DNA of 64,000 nucleotides from Tanypteryx hageni (Eukaryota > Arthropoda > Insecta > Odonata > Petaluridae), in contig CM054117.1 in assembly GCA_028673005.1 (NCBI GenBank), positions 1,798,001 through 1,862,000 of the forward strand. Reading direction: 5' to 3'. Shown here in pieces: positions 42,901-53,882 of the stretch (the stretch's first letter is position 1; each line of letters opens with the position of its first letter). A model generated the notes under the pieces. It saw nothing but the letters and a program-made list of their open reading frames with translations, ran no database searches and was not told the DNA's origin. Position numbers and translations under genes: made by a program.

Positions 42901-43789
42901 TTCACAAATATCCCTCTACATTTAATCTTGTTCAGCAAACCTAATTAACTCCTTCTTTTTCGGTGAACATGAGATTATTTCCCTCTTAAATGCATTGAAA
43001 TAATTTACTATGAAACTTAATGTTGCATCAAACAAACATCGTCACCCCAATGCAATGCACGCCTAAATATGTAGTTCCGGTGTTCTCCGATGATGTAACA
43101 TGTAAGTCATCTGCGTTCCAGAAAATATCCAACTATTAATATTCAACTTTAGATAATTTTTGGCTGCGATTACCTGCTACCAAATACTGTCCATTTTAAG
43201 ATTTGTACATGTATTCGAGAGATGACAAATTTTTGATCGTAACCCGAACGGAATGAAAAAATAATTGCGTCTTCGCTACGATTTCACACGTTCAAAATGG
43301 GAAAATTTCAAGAAGCAATCGCGCGTACTCCCAAAAACAGGAATACCGAACGTGAGAGTTTTTTGAAAAAGCATCCTCGATGCGGATCACTTCAACCCCT
43401 ATCAAATATGTTGGAAGTTCGCGTTCTAGTGTTCCTTTCTTCTCAAAGATAGGGTGATGAAGGAGTTCTCCGAAGCAGACACCAAGGCGTCCTTATATAA
43501 CGGCCGATCGAGTGGAAATGAGGGAAGCTGGTAAAAAAGCGTGTTAGTACACCGTGTCGGTACAAGAGGATGGAGACACGCACACGGCGCCTGCGGCACT
43601 AAACCAAAGGCGCGATATACACGAACCGCACTCTCATCCATCTCCCGCAATCCCATCCGACCTCCTACTCATTTATCTCTTCTGGCCCCACCCACTTCGC
43701 GGCTTCTGAGCTGCGCTCAATCATTGCGAGGCGACAGCGGAGTTTCACCGTCATTTGTCACAGTTATCCCACCCACTCTGCCAAAGCCT
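42901..43789. other. No gene recognised
   Basis: Unassigned sequence. Short opposite-strand frames at ~43430-43660 show no features. Confidence 0.4.
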
Positions 43790-45905
43790 CCATCTCCGCC
43801 TCGAAATCCCTCTATCTCTGCCTCCCTCTATCTTCGGCCCCTATCTCAGCCTCCCTCTCATCGGCCTCTCTCTCATTGGCCCCTCTTCCTTCGGCCCCTC
43901 TCACATCGGCCACTGTCTCATCGGTCCCTCTCTCACCGGCACCTCTCTCTGCCTCCCTCTATCATCGGCCACTCCCTCAGCCTCCCTCTCTCATCGGCAT
44001 CTCTCTCATCGGTCCCGCTCTCATCGCCCACTCTCTGCCTCCCAATCACTTCGGCCCCACTCTCTTCCTCCCTCTCTGCCTCCCTATCAATCTCCCTCTC
44101 TATCTCCCACTCTCATCGGCCACCCTCATCAGCCTATCTATGCCTCCCTCTCTCATCGGCCTCTCTCTTTCTTCTCCCCCCTCTCATCTGCCCCCTCTCA
44201 TCTGCCCTTCTCTCACCCACTTTCACTCATAGGCCTCTCTCTCATTGACCCCTCTCTCTGCCTCACTCTCTCTCTGCCTCCCAATATCTTCGGCCACTAT
44301 CTCTACTTCCCTCTGTGCCTCCATCTCTGCATCCCTTTCTGCCTCCATCTCTCATCGGCGTCTCTCTCTGCCTCCCTCTCTCATCGGCCTCTCTCTCTAC
44401 AACTCTCTCTAATCGACCGCTCTCAGCCTCCCTCTCTCATAGATCTCTCTCTCATCGGCCTCTGTCTCTACCTCTCTCTCATCGGCCTCTGTCTCTACCT
44501 TTCTCTCATTGGCCACTCTCTCTGCCTCCTTCTCTCATCGGCCTCTCCGTCATCGGCCTCTCTCTCATCTGACTCTCTCTACCTATCTCTCTCATTGGCC
44601 ACTCTCTCATTGGCCTATTTCTCTCTGGGTCCCTCTTTCATCGACCTCTCTCTCATCGGCCTCATTCTCATCGGCCTCTCACTCTACCTCTCAATCTCAT
44701 CGGCCTCTCTCTCATTGGCCACTCTCTCTGCCTCCCTCTCTCATCGACCTCTCTCTCATCGGCCTCTCCCTCATCGGCCTCTCCCTCTACCTCCATCTCT
44801 CACCGGCCTCTCTCTCATCGGCCTCTCTATCATCGGCTTCTTCCTCTACCTCCCTCTCTCATCGACCTCTCTCTCATTGACCTCTCTCTCTCTGCCTCCT
44901 TCTCTCATCGGCCTCTCTGTCATCTGCCTCTCTGTCATATGCCTCTCTGTCATCTGCCTCTCCCTCTATCTCTCTCCCATCGACCTCTCTCATCGGCCTC
45001 TCCCTCTACCTCCCTCTCTTATCTACCTCTCTCTCATCGGCCTCTCCCTCTCTTATCGACCTCTCTCTCATCGGCCTCTGTCTCTACCACTCTCTCTCAT
45101 TGACCTCTCTCTCTGCCTCCCTCTCTGATCGACCTCTCTCTCATCGGCCTCTCCCTCATCGGCCTCTCCCTCTACCTCCCTCTCTCACCGGCCTCTCTCT
45201 CATCGGCCTCTCTCATCGATCTCTCTCTCATTGACCTCTCTCTCTGCCTCCTTCTCTCATCGACCTCTCATTCATTGGCCTCTCCCTCATCGGCCTCTCT
45301 GTCATCTGCCTCTCTGCCATTTGCCTCTCCCTCTATCTCTCTCCCATCGACCTCTCTCATCGGCCTCTCCCTCGGCCTCCCTCTCTCATCGACCTCTCTC
45401 TCATCGGCCTCTCCCACATCTGCCTCTCTCTCTACCTCTCTTTTATCGTCCTCTCTCTCTCTCTCATCGGCCTCTCTCTTTACCCCTCTCTCTCTCTCTA
45501 CGGTCTCTCTCTCATTGGCCACTCTCTCTGCCTCCCTCTCTCATCGACCTCTCTCCCATCGGCCTCTACCTCATCGGCCTCTCTCTCACCTGCCCCTCTC
45601 TCTCATCGGCCTCTCTCTCTGCTTCTCTTTCTACCTCTCTCTCTCTCTCTCTCATCGGCCTATCTCTCATCGGACTCTCTTTCTCGGCCACTGTCTCTGT
45701 CTACCTGTCTCAGCGACCTTTCTCTTATATGCTCCTCTCTCAGCGGCCCTTCTATCAGCCTCCCTCTATCATCTGCCTCTCTCTCATCGGCCTCTCTCTC
45801 TCTCTGCCTACCTCTCTCATCCACCCCTCTCTCTGCCTCCCAATCTCTTCTGCCCCTCTCTCTGCCTCCCTCATTCTGCCTCCATCTCTGTCTCCATCTC
45901 CGTGT
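43790..45905. repeat. Pyrimidine-rich minisatellite 4, ~15-bp unit
   Basis: About 2.1 kb built on CTCTCTCATCGGCCT and variants (CTCTCTCTGCCTCC, CTCATTGGCCACT). A 15-bp unit keeps the reading phase, so long plus-strand frames (up to 457 codons of Ser-Leu-Ile-Gly-Leu type repeats) appear in more than one frame. I regard these as artefacts: more than one frame is open over the same DNA and the peptides simply mirror the DNA unit. Confidence 0.95.
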
Positions 45906-46831
45906 CCCTCCCTGCCCCACATTCTTCCCACGGATCGCCAAAACCGCAGTATTTTCTCCAAATTCACCAGATTTAGTTAAGTCTTACGAAACCGTATCTC
46001 TTAGAAGAAAATATCTAATCTGAGATTGCAGAAGCCGGTTTGGAGAATATTACTTCTACTTTTATTTTGGTGACGAATTTTCCGTTGCGTGCAAAGAATG
46101 CTAGAATTAGTGGCGGAATATTCACTGCCAATTATGTTAATAATGCGTAGTAGCAGAACAAAAGCCACTGACACCATCAACCTCTCACATCTGATACCTC
46201 TCAGTAGAAACCGCGCGGCGTTAATAGAGAAGTAAGGAATTTAGACTAGGGAATCCCATGATTCCCTCTCTCCTTAGTCCGGCACTGAGCGTCTTGTACA
46301 GACATAATACCACTGCACGATGGACATATTGGACATATGAGTTTGCATTATTTGTGACATCAGGCTAAACGATTGGATGGATTTTAATCAAAATCCTAAT
46401 ATCCATTTTTGAGTATATCGAATTTTGTTTCAAAATATCCACGAATCATCTTCACTTAATTGTTCCGCAATTTCGTTCATCTCTTAAGAATGTCTTTTAT
46501 GAATGATTCTATTCATAAATATGAGATATCATTCGGTTTAGTTTAACCGTAGAGGCTGCATTAAGATTTGAGCGGGTAGCGCGAAGCGTGAAGTCATAGG
46601 GCTTAGGAAAGGTAGCTTATCGTACATTCCAGTGTCACTGGACGCCATATAGGGATTTTTTGAGACATATGGCTTAAGCAGTATTATATGTGACATAACG
46701 ATCTACAATTGGATTGATTTTAATCTAATTCTCTGGAGCCATTTTTGAGTTAACCAAATTTTTCCAAAAATGTATGTGCAATATCATTTTTATAACAAGT
46801 AGGGATGTACTCGGGTTTCCCGTGGTACAGA
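45906..46831. other. No gene; imperfect duplicated ~90-bp motif
   Basis: Two related segments occur at ~46349-46440 and ~46690-46780 (GTGACAT, GATTGGAT, GATTTTAATC and CCATTTTTGAGT in order). The stretch leads into the tandem array, whose first spacer (AAGTAGGGATGTAC, GGGTTTCCCGTGGTAC) is at 46796-46829. Confidence 0.5.
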
Positions 46832-47826
46832 AGTGCTTTTCGTCAATTTCTCTGTTGTATAACCGCATACTAATATATTTGGTTTGAAATCAGAGAATTA
46901 TTTTTCCTTATATTGTGGCAACCCTGCTTTTTAGATCCGTTTTTAATATGATCATTTCGTTTTTTTCATTTTATACTCGCCTTACAAACAAAATTTCTTT
47001 GCAATCCGTTCACCCAATGCCTTCGAAATTAATAGTTACAGACAAATTTTAGCTTTGATATTGTGGCAGCTCTGTTTAGTCGACCCGGTTTAAATATAAC
47101 AATTTTGTTATTTATTTATATGAAGATTATATACAACGTATTTGGTTTAAATCCATGCTTTCAGTTGTCTAGAATTACGTGTAAATATTTTACATTTTAT
47201 TGTGGTAGCCCCACTCATTAGCCCCGCTTTAAACATCTTGATTTTATTATTGTATGCTGCACAAATCTTATATGCACGATTTGATTGAAATCCGTTCTGC
47301 CAACTCCTTCCAACTCCAAATTAGTGAAAGAATTTAATTTGTAGCTGTGGCACCCCTGTTTGGCTGATGCAGTTTAAATATGCTATTTAGGTTTTCTATA
47401 TATGTGTACATCATAAATATTAAATTTGGTTAAAATTGATGGAGTCATTTCAACACATGTGTAAAAAGAATGTTATTTTTCTATTATAGTGGCAATACTG
47501 CTTTTTATATCTATACTTTACATCTTGATTTTGTTTTTTCATGTTGTACGCCTCTTTCATACAAACTTTAAATAAAAATTGGTCCAGCGAATTCCTTCCA
47601 AATTCATAATAACCGAAACGTTTCACTTTGCAATTGTGCCACCCCTGCATAGTCGATCTGGTCCAAATATGTCATTTTGGTCATGAATTTACATAAAGGT
47701 TATATGTACCAAATTTGCTTGAAATCGGTTTAGCCAATTCTTCCCTGGTATATGCGTACGGACGGACTGACGGACGGACAGACATCATGAAGATAATAGT
47801 GATTTTTAGCAATGACGAAAAGCACT
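46832..47826 (+). repeat. Tandem ~1-kb unit 1
   Basis: Begins AGTGCTTTTCGTCA (46832-46845) and ends TGACGAAAAGCACT (47813-47826), which are reverse complements. Inside are six phased sub-repeats, each starting with a GTGGCA(N)CC(C)TG-type block at about 46914, 47061, 47201, 47346, 47488 and 47634, so ~145 bp apart. Each contains an AATCCGTTC.GCCAA.TCCTTCC-like piece. A GACGGAC run lies just before the end. Confidence 0.9.
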
Positions 47827-47864
47827 AACACGTAGGGATGCACACGGGTTTCCCGTCGTATAAA

Positions 47865-48807
47865 AGTGCTATTCGTGAAATTCTCCGTCGTATAGTCGTA
47901 TACTAATGCATTTGCTCTGAAATGAGAAAATTATATTTTCCTAATATGTTAACCCTGCTTTTTAGATCCCTTCTAACCATGTTCATTTCGATTTCCCCTT
48001 CCATTCTAACCTTGAGATTGTGGTAGCCCTGTTCAATCGGCCCGGTTTAAACATGATATTTTGATTATTTATTTATATGAATATTCTATATACCATATTT
48101 GTTTTTAAATGTCAGTTCTCTAGAAAAACGTGTAAAAGAAATAATATTTTTCTTTTTACTGTGGTGGACCTGCTCTTTATCTCCGCTTTAAACATCTTGA
48201 TTTCATTATGATATGTTGTGCAAATCCTATATACAAAATTTAATTGAAATCCGTTCAGCCAATTCCTTCCAAATCCTAAATTACTGAAAGAGTTTAATTG
48301 GTAATTGTGGCACCCCTGTTTGGCTGATTCGATCTAAATATACTAATATGGTTTTGTATAAATGTGTACATTATAAGTATTAAATTTATTTAAAATCTAT
48401 ACCGACAATTCCACATAAATACGGATAAAAAGAATTTTTTTGCTTATATTATATCATCCCTGTTTTATACATCTATACTAAACATGTCAATTTTGTTTTT
48501 TAATGTTGCACGCCTCCTTCCTACTAAATTTCGTTAAAATCGGTTAGGTAAACTCCTTCCAAATTCATAAATACCGAAAAGATTTAATTTGCAATTGTGG
48601 CACCACTTCCGAGTTGATCCGGTCCAAATATGTCATTTTGTTCATTAATTTATGTGGATATTGTGTAAAGCAAATTTGGTTGATATCGGTTCAGCCAATT
48701 CTTGCCTAATATATGCGTACGGACGGACGGATGGGCGGACGGATGGGCGGACGGACGGACGGAGAAAACGAAGATACTGCTGCTTTTCAGTAATGACGAA
48801 AAGCGCT
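47865..48807 (+). repeat. Tandem ~1-kb unit 2
   Basis: Same order of sub-repeats as unit 1, after a ~38-bp spacer containing GGGATGCACACGGGTTTCCC. The left end is AGTGCTATTCGTGA and the right end TGACGAAAAGCGCT. The first inter-block region is shortened. It has the longest ACGGACGG run (48717-48765), including GGATGGGCGGAC twice. Confidence 0.9.
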
Positions 48808-48845
48808 AACAAGTAGGGATGTGCACGGGTTTCCCGTGGTACACA

Positions 48846-49838
48846 AGTGCTTTTCGTCAAATTCGCTGTAATATAATCGTATACTAATATATTTGCTATG
48901 AAATCAGAAAATTATATTACCTTATATTGTGGCAACCCTGATTTTTAGATCCGTTTTAAAGATGTACATTTCGTTTTCTCATTTTATACTCTCCCTACAA
49001 AAGATATTTCTTGGAAATCCAATCAGCCATTAACTTTGAAATTAATGGTTACAGAAATTTCTAACTTTGATATTGTGGTAGCCCTGTTTATTCGATCCGG
49101 TTTGAATATAATAATTTTGTTATTTATTTATATAAAGACTATATACACCATATTTGGTTAAAATCCATGCCGTCAGTTCTCTAGAATTACGTGTAAAAGA
49201 AAAAAAATTTCTTTTTACTGTGGTTCTCTGCTCTTTAGCTCAGCTTTAAATATAAATCTTGATTTAATTATGGTAGGTTGTACAAATCTTATATACAAAA
49301 TTTAATTGAAATCCATTTTGCCAATATCTTCCAACTCCATAATTAGTGAAAAAATGTAATTTGTAATTGTGGCACCCCTATTTAGCTAATTCAGTTAAAA
49401 TATGTTATTATGGGTTTCTATATATGTGTACATTATAAATATTATAATTTGGCTCAAATTGATGCAGACGTTTCAATACAAATATGAGTAAAATTAATGT
49501 TTATAATTTCTTGTATTGTGGCAGACCTGCTTTCTATATCTATACTCAACATCTTGATTTTGTTTTTTCATGTTACACGCCTCCTTCCTACAAAATTTCA
49601 TTGAAATCGGTTATGTCAATTCCATCTTAATTTAAAATTACCGAAAGATTTAACTTTGTAATTGTGGCACCTCTGCTAAGTCGATCCGGTTCAGATATGT
49701 TACTTTGGTCATTAATGCATGTGTGTATTCTACATGCCAAATTTTACTGAAATCGGTTCAGCCAATTCTTCCCTGATATATGCGTACGGACGGACATCAC
49801 GATGATAATAGTCCTTTTGAGCAATGACGAAAAACACT
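48846..49838 (+). repeat. Tandem ~1-kb unit 3
   Basis: Left end AGTGCTTTTCGTCA, right end TGACGAAAAACACT. The six sub-repeats are in the same order as in unit 1. The spacer before it is AACAAGTAGGGATGTGCACG and GGTTTCCCGTGG. Confidence 0.9.
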
Positions 49839-49876
49839 AACAAGTAGGGATGCACACCGGCCTCCCGTGGTACAGA

Positions 49877-50873
49877 AGAGCTTTACGCCAAATTACCCGT
49901 AGTATAATCGTCTACTAATGCATTTGCTTTGAAATCAGAAAATTATTTTTTCCTTATATTGTGGTAGCCCTGCTTTTGGATCCGTTCTAAACGTGTTCAT
50001 TTTGTTTTGCCATTCTATACTCGCCTTACAAATGAAATTACTTGAAATCCGTTCGGCCAATACCTTCTAAATTAATAGTTGCAAACAAATTTTACTTTGA
50101 TATTGCGGTAGCTCTGTTTAGTCGACCCGGTTAAAATACAATAATTTTGTTATTTATTTATATGTAGATTATATATATACAATATAGGGTTAAAATCCAT
50201 GCGTTCAGTTCTCAAGAAATAGGTGTAAAAATATAATTTTACTTTTTATTGTGGTAGCCCTACCCTTTTTCTCCGCTTTAAACATCTTGATTTCATTCTG
50301 GTATGCTATAAAAATCTTATATACAACATTTAGTTGGAATCCATCCAGCCAACTCATTCCAAATCCATAATTGCTGAAAGTGTTTTCATTTGTAATTGTG
50401 GCACCCCTGTTCAGCTAATCTGACTCAAACATGTTATTAAGGTTTTTTATGTAAGTGTATTATATAAATTTTAAATTTGGTTAAATTTGATTGAGTCAGT
50501 TTAATAAAAATACGTGTAAAAGAATGTTTTTTATTACTTGTATTGTGGCAGCCCTATTTTCTATAACTTAACTAAAAATCTTGATTTTGTTTTGTTATGT
50601 TGCGCACATGCTGCGTACAATATTTAGTTGAAATCAGTTATGCCAATTCTTTCCAAATTCATAGTTACCGAAAAGGTGAATTTTGCAATTGTGGCACCCC
50701 TGCATAGTCTATACGGTCCAAATAAGTCATTTTTATCATTAATTTTCCTGAAAACTCTGTGTACCAAATTTGGTTAAAATCGGTTAAGCCAATTCTTCCC
50801 TGATATATGCGTACGGACGTACGGGCGGACATCACCAAGATAATATTTCTTTTTAGTAATGAAGAAAAGCACT
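49877..50873 (+). repeat. Tandem ~1-kb unit 4
   Basis: Left end AGAGCTTTACGCCA (diverged), right end TGAAGAAAAGCACT. The array stops here; the sequence after 50880 is unrelated AT-rich DNA. Confidence 0.9.
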
Positions 50874-50880
50874 AAAAAAG

Positions 50881-51221
50881 GGTCTGCAAAAGGATATATG
50901 TTGCATAAATTTAAGATATAATTCGATTTATGTACAAGATTGGGCTCGAGAACCGGGAACAGATCGACAGACGTGATGGCAAAAACCACTTTTACGTGTA
51001 TATATTTCTAACAAAATGCCGAAGTCGAATTTTTTCACGATTAAAATACTTTCTCAATATACTAGGTATATGAGAAAGTAAAATAAATTGAGTTCTAGAG
51101 GAATTTCAAAGGAACATAACATAACATATTTAAATAATTGAAAGTTTATTTCTCAATGGAAACAAAAGTTTACCTTTCCTCCTCCATAAATAAGTAAAGA
51201 TGGAGACTACGGCGAAATTGA
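50881..51221. other. AT-rich, nothing recognised
   Basis: Short unassigned stretch between the tandem array and the nested palindromes. Confidence 0.45.
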
Positions 51222-51536
51222 TGTTAAATAGAATTAACTTCTTAACCGTAAAATTGAAAATTAGAGACACACAATGAAAAAGGGGGAGGAAAGGCAGGAA
51301 AAGGCAAAAGACAATAAAAATTATAAGCTTACAGGTTTAGGCAGAGTAATTTCTCGCAAACCCGGTCCCGTTTCCTTTCCACCTTGAGGATTAGTGCTTG
51401 TGCGATTGAGTGAGTGACATCAGGTCCCTGGCGTGGAGTCACAACCATTAAACCTGTAAGTTTATAATTTTTATTGTCTTTTGCCTTTTCCTGCCTTTCC
51501 TCCCCCTTTTTCATTGTGTGTCTCTAATTTTCAATT

Positions 51537-51549
51537 TTACGGTTAAGGA
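51537..51549. repeat. 13-bp target-site duplication, left
   Basis: TTACGGTTAAGGA, identical to 52152-52164. Confidence 0.9.
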
Positions 51550-51596
51550 TAAATAAAAGGACTCCTTAAGCCAAAAAAACAAGGGTTAATAAATAA

Positions 51597-51636
51597 GCCC
51601 AATGCATATCACCCACAATGTGGGCATCTTCAGGGG
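51597..51636 (-). ncRNA. Hammerhead-like motif, left arm (GATA variant)
   Basis: On the minus strand: GCCC, CTGAAGA, T, GCCCAC-ATT-GTGGGT, GATA, TGCATT, GGGC. Stem I GCCC/GGGC pairs fully. GATA replaces GAAA, so the core is mutated. Confidence 0.5.
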
Positions 51637-52026
51637 CAACCTGACACGACAGCGACCAGAGGTAAACTGTGAGGAGATGAAAGAAAAGTCTGGTGAGGTA
51701 GAACGAAAGAAAAAACTGAAAAACGAAAAGTTTGTGGCGTGTGTGTGTGAAGTTATTAATTTCAAATCTTCTAAATGAATATTATGGCCAGTTACGACTT
51801 CAACCAATAATTCCCTAAATTCGTTGGAAAACCTACACATTTATAAAAATCTCGGCACTCTCATGAACACTGACATTGATTTCAATAAAACTCTTTTAGA
51901 TTCACCAAACAAGAGTAACATACACGCCACAAACTTTTCGTTTTTCATTTTTTTCATTCGTTCTACCTCACCGGACTTTTCTTTCATCTCCTCACAGTTT
52001 ACCTCTGGTCGCTGTCGTGTCAGGTT

Positions 52027-52067
52027 GCACTTGAAGATGCCCACATTGTGGGTGAAATGCATTGGGC
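52027..52067 (+). ncRNA. Hammerhead-like motif, right arm (core C to T)
   Basis: TTGAAGA (52031-52037) in place of CTGAAGA, T, GCCCAC-ATT-GTGGGT, GAAA, TGCATT, GGGC. Each arm of this palindrome has lost a different core base, so neither is expected to cut by itself. Confidence 0.5.
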
Positions 52068-52151
52068 TTATTTATTAACCCTTGTGTTTTGGCTTAAGGA
52101 GTCCTTTTATTTATCAGTTAGAAGCCAAAAGTGTTGAGCTATTTATGTTCA

Positions 52152-52164
52152 TTACGGTTAAGGA
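52152..52164. repeat. 13-bp target-site duplication, right
   Basis: TTACGGTTAAGGA, partner of 51537-51549. Confidence 0.9.
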
Positions 52165-52185
52165 GTTAATTCTCTTTAAATTTCC

Positions 52186-52356
52186 TCTCCCATAAAAGTG
52201 TTGGAGGGAGCCCAGTGGACACATGGACAGTTGGCGAGCTGCTTGGCGTTTCGAAGTGACGCAGGATTTTTGTGATTGTAGGTGTGTCAATTCGACACCC
52301 CCAGCTGCTCGCCTACTGTCCAAATGTCTACTGGGCTCCCTGCAACATCTTGTTGC

Positions 52357-52362
<6 letters not shown>
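52186..52362 (+). mobile_element. Solo Penelope-type tail with inverted repeat
   Basis: An inverted repeat of ~50 bp lies at ~52198-52250 and ~52300-52352 (GGGAGCCCAGTGGACA and TGTCTACTGGGCTCCC). The right part TACTGGGCTCCCTGCAACA and CTTGTTGCC resembles the end of the tail of the Penelope-like element at ~7300-7340. A (CT)n(TA)n tract follows, as the (TA)n does there. Confidence 0.65.

Positions 52363-52434
<72 letters not shown>
52357..52434. repeat. (CT)n(TA)n compound microsatellite
   Basis: About 48 bp of CT followed by 30 bp of TA. It joins the Penelope-type tail to repeat E. Confidence 0.95.
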
Positions 52435-52439
<5 letters not shown>

Positions 52440-53090
52440 TTTCACCTCCGGAGCTATTTTAGTTTTTCACTTGTGTAAAAATTATAGATTGAAACAATCC
52501 CAAAACTTTGCAATTTTAAGAGTTTTATACTTTCTCCATTATGGGGTACTAATGCTACACATTTCTGCCAAATCTTAAAGTTGTAGTACTTCTAGAAGTG
52601 AAATAATATTTTTCGATTGCTTAAATTTTAAAAATTTTGAACGGCCGCCGCGATATGTTTATGGAGAGATTCAAATGTTTATTTGTGCACATGCACTACT
52701 CTGAATATAACTTGAAAATTTTAGCTTCCTAACTCATTTCGTAATGTCTAAACAGTTATTTATTTGTTTAAATTTTATGAATTTTTAACTGCCAAACAAA
52801 TTAAAATATCAAAATTTGTATAATCCTTATAGCGTTTTTTTTTACAAATTCTACTTACAAAAAAGAATTTCAACTCTGTAGCACATGCAAAAATACATAA
52901 ACCATGAAAATTTGTATTAACAATTGCGAATTTTTAGCGGCCGCATTGTTGCACTTTTTCAAGATTTTCGTTTTTTCTAGTCGGTTTTGCACAAAATCCT
53001 ACCTATGAAAAAAATTTCGAATCTCCAGCACACCTGGAAGTGCCTAAACATTAGTATCCTCCTGTTATATCCTCCTCTGTAAGAGTCGTC
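52435..53090 (+). repeat. Repeat E, copy 5 (5'-truncated)
   Basis: Starts in the AATATTTCACCTCCG block, missing the first ~100 bp with the hairpin. Ends AAGTGCCTAAACATTAGTATCC and a TATATCCTCCTCTGTAAGAG junction. Contains GACGGCCG-like and GCGGCCGCATTG blocks. Confidence 0.9.
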
Positions 53091-53100
53091 GATATATAAT

Positions 53101-53845
53101 GACTAGTAGTTGGTGCTTGCATACTGCAAGCATTTCATATCACCTTGAAAAAACCTTCATTTTTCAGACAGACATTTCATCATTACAAATATTCTTTTAA
53201 TTCTAAAGATTTCACCTTCGCAGCGATTTTCGTTTTTCCCACATGTAAAAATAATAGTTTAAAACAATCCTCAAATGTTGTAACTTTAAAAATTTTACAC
53301 TTTCTTCATTATGGGGTATTAATGCTACACATTTTAGCCAAATTTTAAAGTTGTAGCACTTCTAGAAGTATAATAATATTTTTCTAATTGTTTAAATTTA
53401 ATAATTTTTAACGGCCGCCGCAACTCAGATATGGTAAAATTGAAATGTTTATATGTGCAAATTTACTATACTGTAAATAATTTGAAAATTTCAGCTTCCT
53501 AGCTCATCCAATAGTACCTAAACAGCTATCTATTTGTTTAAACTTTAAGAATTTTTAACTGCCAAACAAATTAAAATATCAAAATTTGTATAATCCCTAT
53601 CTCGTTTTTTTAAGAATTCTACTTATAAAAAAATTTCAAATCTGTAGCACATTCGGAAATACATAAACCATGAAAATTTGTTTAAACAATTGCGAATTTT
53701 TAGCGGCCGCATTGCTGCACTTTTTCAAAATTTTCGTTTTTTCTAGTCGGTTTTGCACAAAATCCTGAAAAAAATTTCGAATGTCCAGCACATCCTGAAG
53801 TGCCTAAACATTAGTATCCTCCTGCTATATGTTTTATGTTATCAT
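53101..53845 (+). repeat. Repeat E, copy 6
   Basis: Full-length plus-strand copy from ACTAGTAGTTGGTGCTTGC to GCCTAAACATTAGTATCC. Short frames across it are not conserved as protein among copies. Confidence 0.9.
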
Positions 53846-53882
53846 TATATATCGACGACTCTTACAGAGGAGGATATAACAT

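Larger units (their letters stand above)
51550..52151. mobile_element. Palindromic Penelope-type insertion, 602 bp, with hammerhead-like motifs
   Basis: Bracketed by a perfect 13-bp duplication. Arms ~51550-51735 and ~51935-52115 are inverted copies (for example GAGGTAGAACGAAAG with CATTCGTTCTACCTC). The right end has GTTAGAAGCCAAAAGTGTTGA, in parts, and GAGCTATTTATG, as in the 252-bp insertion at 17112-17363. The centre (~51740-51930) is single-copy and could be residual PLE coding or tail sequence; I cannot assign it. Each arm holds a GCCCACA(A/T)TGTGGG stem beside a CTGAAGA-like box. Confidence 0.8.
51222..52180. repeat. Host palindrome split by a later insertion
   Basis: Left arm 51222-51339 (GAATTAACTTCTTAACCGTA, ACACACAATGAAAAAGGGG, TTATAAGCTTACAGGTTTA in pieces) is repeated inverted at 51449-51549 and resumes after the insertion at 52165-52180 (GTTAATTCTCTTTAAA). 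The arms are ~115-120 bp with a ~110-base centre (51340-51448). Removing 51550-52151 and one duplication restores a continuous right arm. Confidence 0.85.

Noticed and set aside
43755..45980. Long plus-strand frames (up to 457 codons) of Ser-Leu-Ile-Gly-Leu repeats
   Set aside because: They mirror a 15-bp DNA minisatellite, and more than one frame is open over the same DNA. No non-repeat domain is attached.
48645..48860. Small frame with Val-Arg-Pro-Ser repeats
   Set aside because: Translation of the GGACGGAC run at the end of a tandem unit.
46832..50873. CRISPR-like or gene cluster reading of the regular repeats
   Set aside because: Repeats are ~145 bp and ~1 kb with diverged internal sequence in a eukaryotic context; there are no short exact repeats with unique spacers.
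51586..52078. Two similar frames of 84 codons on opposite strands
   Set aside because: They arise from the two arms of the palindromic insertion and are the same DNA read in mirror image.
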